This document shows, piece by piece, positions 18,405-25,160 of a DNA stretch of 44,917 nucleotides. A program made the translations under genes and the position numbers. Position 1 is the first letter of the stretch. Every line of letters starts with the position of its first letter. The notes beneath the pieces are model-generated. The model did no database searches. It had not been told where the DNA came from and saw only the letters and a program-made list of their open reading frames with translations. The DNA comes from CAYZMH01 sp964479445 (GTDB lineage Bacteria; Bacteroidota; Bacteroidia; Bacteroidales; GCA-2748055): NCBI GenBank assembly GCA_964479445.1, contig CAYZMH010000010.1:1-44917 (forward strand), written 5' to 3'.

Positions 18405-18496
18405 AAGGGGGGTTCCGGACCTTTCCATGAAAAACGGTGGGTGAAAAGTAAACTAAACTATCCAGGTGCCCGGAAGCACCCCCTTGCTATGACAAC

Positions 18497-19033
18497 TTAC
18501 CAGCGGCAGTAACCCCTGCGGCCGTTAGCGCCGTAACCGAAACCGGGGTTGCCCCGCTGCTGGCCTGAACGATTCCAGCGAGCTGCCTGTTTACCCCGCT
18601 GCCGTCGTGGGATTTGATTCAGGTATACCTGCTGCTCCTCGGTAAGCACACCTCTTATTGCCACTTTGTGATCGGTGCGCATTTTCATCATCTTATTCAT
18701 CAACTCCGTCTTGTCGTCGATCAGGTTTTCTACCGCTTTCTGATCTACCGGGCTCTCCGACATCAGGGTGCGATGCTTTGCCCTTATTTCTCCCATCTGG
18801 TTCCGGAGAGGCAACATCTCTTTCATGTGAGCGGTTCGTAAGTCACGGATTTCTTTATCCTGCTCTTCGGTCAGATCGGGGATGATCCGCTCCATACGGT
18901 TGAAACGTTCCCCGGGTTCCCGGTCAAATCCCGGTCCGTACCCCCTGCCTGTCCGCGGCTGGGCTATTAGAGAGGCACTCATCATTATTCCTGCTACCAG
19001 CAGGATCATGGTCATTCTTGCATTTGTTTTCAT
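18497..19033 (-). CDS. Spy/CpxP-like periplasmic protein with LTxxQ motifs
   Basis: 178 residues from the ATG at 19033; a hydrophobic signal peptide (about residues 6-22, ending SLIAQ) follows directly, which decides against the longer frame to 19081. The mature protein is helical with two LTEEQ motifs about 75 residues apart, the signature of the Spy/CpxP/ZraP group, whose members are periplasmic chaperones or metal/stress sensors. The C-terminus is a basic, glycine- and arginine-rich tail (PRRQRGKQAARW, then GFGYGANGRRGYCRW). Whether it acts as a chaperone here is inference. It lies 76 bases downstream of the S41 protease gene on the same strand, so co-transcription with that envelope protease is possible. 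Confidence 0.8.
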   Translation of the reverse strand: MKTNARMTMILLVAGIMMSASLIAQPRTGRGYGPGFDREPGERFNRMERIIPDLTEEQDKEIRDLRTAHMKEMLPLRNQMGEIRAKHRTLMSESPVDQKAVENLIDDKTELMNKMMKMRTDHKVAIRGVLTEEQQVYLNQIPRRQRGKQAARWNRSGQQRGNPGFGYGANGRRGYCRW

Positions 19034-19109
19034 GATACATCCATTTTTATGAAACATTTTCTGCCCTTTAGATGGATGCAACCCGAAAAGGTTTAATCAA
19101 CCCGGATAT

Positions 19110-20780
19110 TTACATGGAAGAGATGGTATCCCTGGCTACCTGCAGGGTGTTGTCAATTGGTTCAATTATGGGATAAAATCCGATGTTATCAATGATATTG
19201 CGGGCAATGTATGCCCTGACATGGGTCATGATCAACGACTTCGATTCCCTGAACTGGGCATAATCGGGATCGACCCCCTTCTCCTTTGCAAAAGCAATGA
19301 ATTTCTTGTCCAGGGATTTCTTATCCAGGTAACCCGAGATGGCTTCTGCAGTTTGCAAACCCTCTAGATCTACCCGGTGCTGATCGGCGTACTGGAAAGC
19401 AAAACGGTACATCAGCCCCATGCTTCGAACCCTGTTGTAATAGTCGGTAACTCCAACGGTATCCATTGGAACAAAAAGGTCGGGCATGATCCCGCCTCCT
19501 CCGTATACGATTTTGCCTCCTGGTGTTACGTATCTCAGGGAGTCGCTGAACTTGATGGAATCCTCGTTAGAGAACTCGCCGTTCATCAAGCGGTCGCTCA
19601 GATCATGGTAATACTCCTCTTTTCCTTCTCCGTAGGGTCTCTGGATACTTCGCCCCGTGGGGGTATAGTACTTGGCTACGGTGAGTCTGATCGCCGAACC
19701 ATCCGGAAATTTCATCTGCTCCTGCACGAGCCCCTTCCCGAATGACCGCCTTCCTACAATCAATCCACGGTCATTATCCTGGATCGCACCGGCCAGGATC
19801 TCGCTGGCACTGGCCGAAAACTCATCAATCAGGATAACTACCTTGTCATCCTTCAATATACCCCGGGCGGTGGCAAACTCATTTCGTCTTGGCCGGGCCC
19901 GGCCTTCCGTGTAAACGATAAGCTGACCATCCTCCAGGAACTGGTCGGCAATGCGCGTGGCAGCATCCATGATTCCCCCGCCATTCCTCCGCAGGTCAAC
20001 AATGATCTTCTCCATACCCTGTCCCTTCAGATCCTCTGCAGCATCCATAAATTCCCGGTAGGTGGTCTGTGCAAACTGGTTGATCTTGATGTACCCCGTC
20101 TCGTCATCGATCATGTAGTGCACATCCACGCTGTATAAGGGTATGTCGTCGCGGATGATCTCAAAATCGATCGGCTCCTCCTCGCCCCTTCGCAGGATGG
20201 TGACCTCCACCGCCGTACCCTTTTTTCCCTTGAGCATGGAGACAATATCGTCGGAGGGCATATCCACCCCCGCAACCGTCGAGTCGTTTACAGCAATGAT
20301 CCGGTCACCGGGATGGATGCCCACGATCTCAGACGGACCATTGGGGATGGTTTTGATGATGGCCACGGTATCCTCAACCACGTTGAATTGTACCCCGATG
20401 CCGCTGAAATTACCCTTCAGGGGCTCGTTATACTTTTTAAATTCACTGGCCGGAATGTATACCGAGTGCGGATCCAGCTTTTCAAGAATAGCCGGTATGG
20501 CCGCCTCGTTTATGGTTTTTATGGATACCGTGTCGACATATTCGTTCAGGATATAGTAAAGCGCGGAATTGATCTTGTCGTTCTTGGAAGTGACATTGAG
20601 TCCGGGTACTACGTTAAAACCGGGCCGGTCCGTGACGGATCGCCGCGACATCTCGTTGGATACGATAGACCGCACCCTGAAACTGCAGAAAACATTCCCC
20701 AGCAAAATCCCCAGCACCAACGATACTGCCAACATAATGGGCAGGTATATCTTCATCTTATCTTTCCTGAATAACTTCAT
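19110..20780 (-). CDS. S41 family C-terminal processing protease (CtpA-like)
   Basis: 556 residues. An N-terminal membrane anchor (IYLPIMLAVSLVLGILLGN) is followed by a PDZ domain (about residues 95-190, with GIGVQFNVVED and GIHPGDRIIAVND) and the peptidase domain. The Ser/Lys dyad is in SASASEI (residues 322-328) and SFGKGLVQ (Lys349). A further C-terminal helical part of about 130 residues follows. The enzyme trims C-termini of periplasmic or envelope proteins. Its ATG lies within the last codons of the dCMP deaminase gene (23-base overlap), so translation is probably coupled. Confidence 0.93.
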   Translation of the reverse strand: MKLFRKDKMKIYLPIMLAVSLVLGILLGNVFCSFRVRSIVSNEMSRRSVTDRPGFNVVPGLNVTSKNDKINSALYYILNEYVDTVSIKTINEAAIPAILEKLDPHSVYIPASEFKKYNEPLKGNFSGIGVQFNVVEDTVAIIKTIPNGPSEIVGIHPGDRIIAVNDSTVAGVDMPSDDIVSMLKGKKGTAVEVTILRRGEEEPIDFEIIRDDIPLYSVDVHYMIDDETGYIKINQFAQTTYREFMDAAEDLKGQGMEKIIVDLRRNGGGIMDAATRIADQFLEDGQLIVYTEGRARPRRNEFATARGILKDDKVVILIDEFSASASEILAGAIQDNDRGLIVGRRSFGKGLVQEQMKFPDGSAIRLTVAKYYTPTGRSIQRPYGEGKEEYYHDLSDRLMNGEFSNEDSIKFSDSLRYVTPGGKIVYGGGGIMPDLFVPMDTVGVTDYYNRVRSMGLMYRFAFQYADQHRVDLEGLQTAEAISGYLDKKSLDKKFIAFAKEKGVDPDYAQFRESKSLIMTHVRAYIARNIIDNIGFYPIIEPIDNTLQVARDTISSM

Positions 20781-21222
20781 CTATTATTTTCGGTATATGT
20801 ACAATTTCAATATTTGCTCGTTTCAACAGGTCCAGTCCCTCATGGTTCCTGTATTTTTCAATAAAGACCACCCGGCTTATCCCGGCCTGGATGATCAGCT
20901 TGGAACACTCCATACATGGCGATGTGGTAATGTATAAGGTGGACCCTTCACTGCTGTTGTTCGACTTGGCCACTTTGGTAATCGCATTGGCCTCTGCGTG
21001 GAGAACGTATGGCTTGGTGTCATTGTTCTCATCTTCGCAATAATTCTCAAATCCTGCCGGAGTACCATTGTAACCGTCCGAAATGATCATTTTATCCTTA
21101 ACCAGGAGTGCACCAACCCGTCTTCGCCTGCAATAGGAATTGGTTGCCCATATGCGCGCCATCTGTAAATAGCGCATGTCTGTGGCCAATTGCTTCTCCT
21201 TCGGCGTCTTGTTGTTTTCCAA
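20758..21222 (-). CDS. dCMP deaminase / ComEB-type cytidine deaminase
   Basis: 154 residues when started at the TTG at 21222 (reads ENNKTPKEKQLATDMRYLQM after the initiator), matching typical N-termini of the family. The frame stays open to 21324, but the extension contains a -7 promoter element at 21252-21259. Zinc motifs are HAEANAI and PCMECSKLI; RRRRVGALLVKDKMIISDGY and NGTPAGFENYCED bind the nucleotide. It deaminates dCMP to dUMP for thymidylate synthesis. The last 23 bases overlap the start of the S41 protease gene. Confidence 0.9.
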   Translation of the reverse strand: MENNKTPKEKQLATDMRYLQMARIWATNSYCRRRRVGALLVKDKMIISDGYNGTPAGFENYCEDENNDTKPYVLHAEANAITKVAKSNNSSEGSTLYITTSPCMECSKLIIQAGISRVVFIEKYRNHEGLDLLKRANIEIVHIPKIIDEVIQER

Positions 21223-21251
21223 TGCGTTACCCTTAAAAATCACCCAATTTG

Positions 21252-21259
21252 CAAATATA
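21252..21259 (-). promoter_or_regulatory. Putative -7 element for the dCMP deaminase gene
   Basis: TATATTTG on the minus strand, 30 bases before the TTG start at 21222. It supports the short start because it would lie inside the coding region of the longer version. Confidence 0.45.
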
Positions 21260-21468
21260 CTATTTTCGCGCCGATGCTGTTCCTGATTTCTGCTTTTTTC
21301 CTTTCCCGGGGATGTAACAAACACCCGCGCCGGAAACCATTATCAATGATTCAGTCCCGTTATTACTCCCCTCCTTCCAACCGGACATTTTTTACTTTAA
21401 ACAAGTCCATTTTTCAATGAATTCTAATAGTGTTTGAATAGAAATGAAATAACAAGTGATCTTAAAGC
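21260..21468. other. Intergenic stretch without a recognised gene
   Basis: Between the dCMP deaminase promoter and the promoter of the HTH regulator. Composition falls from mixed to clearly AT-rich near 21380, marking the left border of the islet. No open frame with family character and no structured RNA was seen. Confidence 0.5.
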
Positions 21469-21469
21469 A

Positions 21470-21499
21470 TTGTATATGATAAGAATATCATTATATTTG
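21470..21499 (+). promoter_or_regulatory. Near-consensus promoter of the AbiEi-like regulator
   Basis: TTG at 21470-21472, a 19-base spacer, then TATATTTG at 21492-21499. Both elements and the spacing fit the Bacteroidota consensus. The transcript would begin near 21506, leaving a long leader of about 120 bases before the ATG at 21626. Confidence 0.6.
21476..21491. promoter_or_regulatory. Candidate operator: inverted repeat inside the promoter spacer
   Basis: A perfect 6-bp inverted repeat, ATGATA and TATCAT separated by 4 bases, fills the space between the -33 and -7 elements. A protein bound here would block the polymerase. The downstream gene encodes an HTH protein of a group in which AbiEi antitoxins are known to repress their own promoters through inverted repeats, so autoregulation is a reasonable inference. 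Confidence 0.45.
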
Positions 21500-21516
21500 C
21501 ACATTATCAATGTACT

Positions 21517-21642
21517 ATGAAAATATGCACACATAATGATAACATAAAACACTTCAGGAATGATAATAAGAATAAGGCAATTGATGATATTTATACATCC
21601 GAACGAAACATAACACTCAGCTCAGATGGAAAAGATATTTAA
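21517..21642 (+). CDS. Possible small leader ORF (41 residues)
   Basis: ATG at 21517, 11 bases after the predicted transcript start. The frame runs 41 codons and its stop overlaps the first codons of the HTH regulator gene in another frame. The product would be hydrophilic, starting MKICTHNDN, with no recognisable family. The placement between promoter and gene, and the overlap, would allow translational coupling; but an open frame this short in AT-rich DNA can easily be chance. Confidence 0.2.
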   Translation: MKICTHNDNIKHFRNDNKNKAIDDIYTSERNITLSSDGKDI

Positions 21643-22597
21643 ATATTTGAAGTCTAACTTAGGTGAGAACCTTAATGTTAATAGAGCAAAAAAAGAGTTA
21701 CTGGATAAATTGCCATTGTACATCAATAGCACATATGAAATATGGGAGGTAGCTATATTTAATCGTAATGTGTTGATGCTGGGTATTCGAACAAAAGAGC
21801 ATTTAACACCTCTTCAATATCAGAAACACAAAGAACAGGTTGAAAAGAAAACAGGTGCTGTTGTTGTGTTTATTCTTCCTGATATAAAGGCTTACGAAAG
21901 AAATCGTCTTATCAGAAAGAGAATCAATTTTGTGATAGAGGATAAACAATTATTCATACCTCAACTGCTAATTGATTTAAAAGAATACATACCAAACACA
22001 CAGTTCAACAAAAAAGTTCTTCAACCAGCAGCTCAGGTGATGTTACTCTATCACATTCAATATAAAAATCTGACTGGATGTACTTACTTAGAGTTATCCA
22101 ACCTGCTGGAATACTCTTACCTGGCCGTTAGCAGGGCAGTTGATAACCTGGTAAAGCTGGAGCTATGCAAAACGGAGGGGAAAAAAGTTAAAAATCTGGT
22201 GTTTATTTCAAGTAAACGGGAATTATGGCAAAAAGCACTTCCCTTTTTAACCTCTCCAATTAAAAAGACGTTGTTTATAAATGATAGATTGCCTGAGAAT
22301 TTAACCCGAATCACAAATATTAATGCACTTGCTTTTTATTCCGATTTGAACGGGGAGCGTAAAAAGCATCTCGCCATTCAACATAATAAATTTGTACAAA
22401 TCAAAAAAAAGGGTGTGATAAAACAAACCAGTCAGTACGATGGTGATTATCATGTTGAACTGTGGAGATATAACCCCTGTGTATTAACGAAAAAAAAGGT
22501 GGTTGATCCACTTTCATTATACCTCTCATTTATGCATTCAAAGGATGAACGAATTGAAATGGCACTTGAACAAATAACAGAACAAATAGAGTGGTAA
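21626..22597 (+). CDS. AbiEi-like antitoxin / MarR-like winged-helix regulator
   Basis: 323 residues. The N-terminal part (PLYINSTYEIWEVAIFNRNV, then FVIEDKQLFIPQLLIDLKEY) resembles proteins that precede AbiEii-type nucleotidyltransferases in Bacteroidota. The centre (about residues 143-190, YLELSNLLEYSYLAVSRAVD then NLVKLELCKTEGKKV) is a winged helix of MarR type. The C-terminal third is of unknown fold. In AbiE-like type IV modules the partner protein represses the operon and counteracts the toxin. The gene looks intact and AT-rich compared with its flanks; its stop overlaps the next start by 7 bases, the usual operon arrangement of such pairs. Antitoxin function is inferred from context and family resemblance. 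Confidence 0.7.
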   Translation: MEKIFKYLKSNLGENLNVNRAKKELLDKLPLYINSTYEIWEVAIFNRNVLMLGIRTKEHLTPLQYQKHKEQVEKKTGAVVVFILPDIKAYERNRLIRKRINFVIEDKQLFIPQLLIDLKEYIPNTQFNKKVLQPAAQVMLLYHIQYKNLTGCTYLELSNLLEYSYLAVSRAVDNLVKLELCKTEGKKVKNLVFISSKRELWQKALPFLTSPIKKTLFINDRLPENLTRITNINALAFYSDLNGERKKHLAIQHNKFVQIKKKGVIKQTSQYDGDYHVELWRYNPCVLTKKKVVDPLSLYLSFMHSKDERIEMALEQITEQIEW

Positions 22598-23150
22598 GAG
22601 GATTAGATAAATTTAAAGAATACTTTGCGGAATATACCGGTAACTATGTAATTATTGGCGGTACCGCAAGAGATAAATTCATGGAAGAAGCCGGGCTTAA
22701 GCCAAAAAGGACGCACTTAACACCAATTCCTGCTGAAGAGGGATTGACCAGCCTTTCTGCTATACTGCTCGATGATGAATACTATCAATACGTAATAGAA
22801 CATAGTGAAGTTGAAGATGGTTTGCATCTTGCACAGAAAGAGGCAGTAATTTGCTTGAAAGCAAAAGCATTTATTGATTTAAACGGATTGAGGGAGAGAG
22901 GAAATAAAATAGATAGAAAAAAATCAGGAAACATCATACTGATATTTTCAGACTGGGTTTTACCCTTGAAAGCGGAGATTATTTTGAACTACCTGATGGA
23001 ATAAAAACAGATCTTCAGCAGTATTTACATTCCGCTAAAAATGATTTGCCTGGTGAAGAACTCTTCGAATCAATGGGGTTAGGTCATATCAAACCCGAAG
23101 AAGTTTATACACAAATTAAAGAAAGCTTTTTACCTGATATAGATTATTAA
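22591..23150 (+). pseudogene. Broken AbiEii-like nucleotidyltransferase (toxin remnant)
   Basis: Starts at GTG 22591 (VRGLDKFKEYF, then YVIIGGTARDKF), the usual opening of this family. Near 22711 the protein jumps from AGLKPKRT to HLTPIPAEEGLTSLSAILL. Intact relatives, as I remember them, have some 60-70 residues between these blocks, including the catalytic DxD segment. Downstream (DDEYYQYVIEHS, GLHLAQKEAVICLKAKAF) the match resumes. At the A7 run 22917-22923 the frame shifts: as written it stops at 23004, but adding one base restores RKHHTDIFRLGFTLESGDYF and a normal C-terminus through to the stop at 23148-23150 (SFLPDIDY). Two independent lesions, one removing the active site, argue for a dead toxin rather than only a sequencing slip. 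Confidence 0.75.
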
Positions 23151-23230
23151 ACACACTTCAAAATGTACTTGATCAGATAAAGGTTTTATACTCAGCACAA
23201 TATAAACACATATAAATTAACTCATAAAAT

Positions 23231-23257
23231 AAAAGCTCTTGGTTATCAAGAGCTTTT
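23231..23257 (-). terminator. Rho-independent terminator of tRNA-Leu
   Basis: A perfect 11-bp stem (23231-23241 with 23247-23257), a 5-base loop and, on the minus strand, a T-rich tail. It lies 8 bases beyond the 3' end of the tRNA gene. Confidence 0.8.
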
Positions 23258-23264
23258 GTGGAAG

Positions 23265-23348
23265 TACCCGGAGCCGGGGTCGAACCGGCACGGCCTTGCG
23301 GCCACTGGTGTTTGAGACCAGCGCGTCTACCAATTCCGCCATCCGGGC
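23265..23348 (-). tRNA. tRNA-Leu (anticodon CAA)
   Basis: 84 bases. Acceptor stem GCCCGGA pairs with TCCGGGT (first pair G-U), with discriminator A; CCA is not encoded. The D-arm TGGCGGAATTGGTAGACGCG is typical of leucine tRNA. The anticodon stem CTGGT/ACCAG encloses loop CTCAAAC, giving anticodon CAA for UUG codons. A long variable arm (TGGCCGCAAGGCCG region) marks a class II tRNA. The T-arm holds GGTTCGACCCC. Own promoter and terminator flank it. Confidence 0.93.
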
Positions 23349-23373
23349 AGGATCGCTCCTGGGGAGCAGTGTG

Positions 23374-23404
23374 CAAATGTAACATAAAATCGTCTTTCCG
23401 GCAA
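23374..23404 (-). promoter_or_regulatory. Promoter of tRNA-Leu
   Basis: On the minus strand: TTG, a 20-base spacer, then TACATTTG. The start of transcription would be about 20 bases upstream of the mature tRNA 5' end. Confidence 0.6.
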
Positions 23405-23592
23405 GGATGCGTTTCATAACATCCACCTCCGCAGCCGGTATGTTTTGAAATATATTTTTCCCCGGCATACATTCGTACATTTGTTACCGGGCAGGAACTT
23501 TTCAATGAAAATGCAAACGGACACAGACCTGCTCTGCCATCGCCCCGTGAGTACGAACCGCTAACAATACGTCATACATAAAAATCTTAGCT

Positions 23593-25155
23593 ATGGACAA
23601 ACACTACAAGGAAAAAACCCGGGAAGTACTCAAACGACTCGGCATCAGGGAAACCAATGCAGGGGTTGTAACCGGAACGAACCCTTTAGAGGTAAAGGGA
23701 GAGGTGACGCAATCCTTCACCCCCATTGATAACACGCCCATCGCCGGGGTCATCAACGCCACAACCGACGATTATGAACAGGTGATGAATACAGCGGAAA
23801 AAGCCTTTGAACAGTGGCGTATCACCCCGGCCCCGCAGAGGGGAGAGGTGGTGCGGCAGATCGGACTCGCCCTTCGTGAATCCAAAGAGGACCTGGGATA
23901 CCTGGTGGCCCTGGAGATGGGGAAGATCTACCAGGAAGGACTGGGTGAAGTGCAGGAGATGATCGATATCTGTGATTTTGCCGTGGGACAGTCGCGGCAG
24001 CTGTACGGTTTTACCATGCAGTCGGAACGACCGCTGCACCGTATGTACGACCAGTACCACCCGCTGGGGATTGTCGGACTGGTGACCGCGTTTAACTTCC
24101 CGGTGGCCGTATGGGCCTGGAACTCCATGATCGCCGCCGTGGCGGGTGATGTGGTGGTGTGGAAACCCAGCTCCAAAACGCCCCTTACCGCCATCGCGAT
24201 CATGAATATCCTGGCTCCCGTACTGAAGCGAAACAATGTGCCCGATGGGGTGTTCAACCTGGTGGTGGCTAAATCATCGGTGCTTGGGGATAACTTTGCG
24301 GGCGATACCCGGATCCCCCTCTTCTCCCTCACAGGCTCCACCGCTGTTGGCAAACGCGTGGCGGCAATTGTCAGTAAACGACTCGGGAAATCCATCATGG
24401 AGCTGGGCGGAAACAATGCGATCATCATCTCGCAGCATGCCGACCTGGATATGGCGATCCCGGCCATTGTTTTCGGATCGGTGGGAACAACAGGGCAACG
24501 CTGTACCACAACCCGCCGGCTGATTATCCATGAAAGTGTGTATGAACAGGTGAAAGATACACTGGTGAAAGCCTACTCCCAGCTGGAAGGTCGGATCGGC
24601 AATCCGCTGGATCCTGATGTGCTGGTGGGTCCCATGGTCGACAAAAGCGGGGTGGCACTGTATCAGAATGCCCTGGAACAGGTCAAAAAGGAGGGAGGCC
24701 GCATCCTGTTCGGCGGAGAGGTGCTTACCGGAGACGGATTCGAATCGGGCACCTATGTCATGCCTGCACTGGCAGAAGCGGAGAATCATTACAAAATTGT
24801 GCAGGAAGAGACCTTTGCTCCCCTGCTTTACCTCATTAAATACACCGGGGAAGTCGATGAGGCCATACGGCTGCATAACGATGTTCCCCAGGGACTCTCT
24901 TCTGCAATCTTTACACTTAATATGCGGGAAGCAGAGACATTCCTCTCGGCAGCGGGCTCCGACTGCGGGATCGCCAACGTGAACATCGGTACTTCCGGTG
25001 CGGAGATCGGGGGCGCATTCGGCGGGGAGAAAGAGACCGGGGGCGGACGCGAATCGGGTTCCGATGCCTGGAAGACCTATATGCGCAGACAAACCAACAC
25101 GATCAACTATAGCAGCGAACTTCCGCTCGCGCAGGGCATAAAATTTGATCTTTAG
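23593..25155 (+). CDS. Aldehyde dehydrogenase, ALDH7 (aminoadipate-semialdehyde dehydrogenase) type
   Basis: 520 residues. The NAD-dependent aldehyde dehydrogenase fold is complete: VTAFNFPVAVWAWN, the Glu in MELGGNNAI, the catalytic Cys304 in GQRCTTTRR, and EETFAPLLYL. The C-terminal block NIGTSGAEIGGAFGGEKETG followed by RESGSDAWKTYMRRQT is the mark of the ALDH7 (antiquitin/AmaB) family, which oxidises alpha-aminoadipate semialdehyde in lysine breakdown and also betaine and lipid-derived aldehydes. No lysine pathway genes lie nearby, so the substrate is inferred from family only. Single gene, ending five bases from the convergent dxs. Confidence 0.9.
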   Translation: MDKHYKEKTREVLKRLGIRETNAGVVTGTNPLEVKGEVTQSFTPIDNTPIAGVINATTDDYEQVMNTAEKAFEQWRITPAPQRGEVVRQIGLALRESKEDLGYLVALEMGKIYQEGLGEVQEMIDICDFAVGQSRQLYGFTMQSERPLHRMYDQYHPLGIVGLVTAFNFPVAVWAWNSMIAAVAGDVVVWKPSSKTPLTAIAIMNILAPVLKRNNVPDGVFNLVVAKSSVLGDNFAGDTRIPLFSLTGSTAVGKRVAAIVSKRLGKSIMELGGNNAIIISQHADLDMAIPAIVFGSVGTTGQRCTTTRRLIIHESVYEQVKDTLVKAYSQLEGRIGNPLDPDVLVGPMVDKSGVALYQNALEQVKKEGGRILFGGEVLTGDGFESGTYVMPALAEAENHYKIVQEETFAPLLYLIKYTGEVDEAIRLHNDVPQGLSSAIFTLNMREAETFLSAAGSDCGIANVNIGTSGAEIGGAFGGEKETGGGRESGSDAWKTYMRRQTNTINYSSELPLAQGIKFDL

Positions 25156-25160
25156 GCAGG

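Noticed and set aside
18464..18479. Hairpin GGTGC-loop-GCACC between the hydrolase and the Spy-like gene, as a terminator
   Set aside because: Only 5 bp and no T run on either strand.
21338..21512. 11-base direct repeat CATTATCAATG at 21338 and 21502, as a possible insertion footprint
   Set aside because: Short, AT-rich and partly explained by the TGATAA motif; the two copies do not bracket the toxin-antitoxin genes.
22591..23004. The 137-codon frame as an intact small protein
   Set aside because: The downstream frame continues the nucleotidyltransferase family pattern after a one-base shift, so the stop at 23004 is a product of the frameshift.
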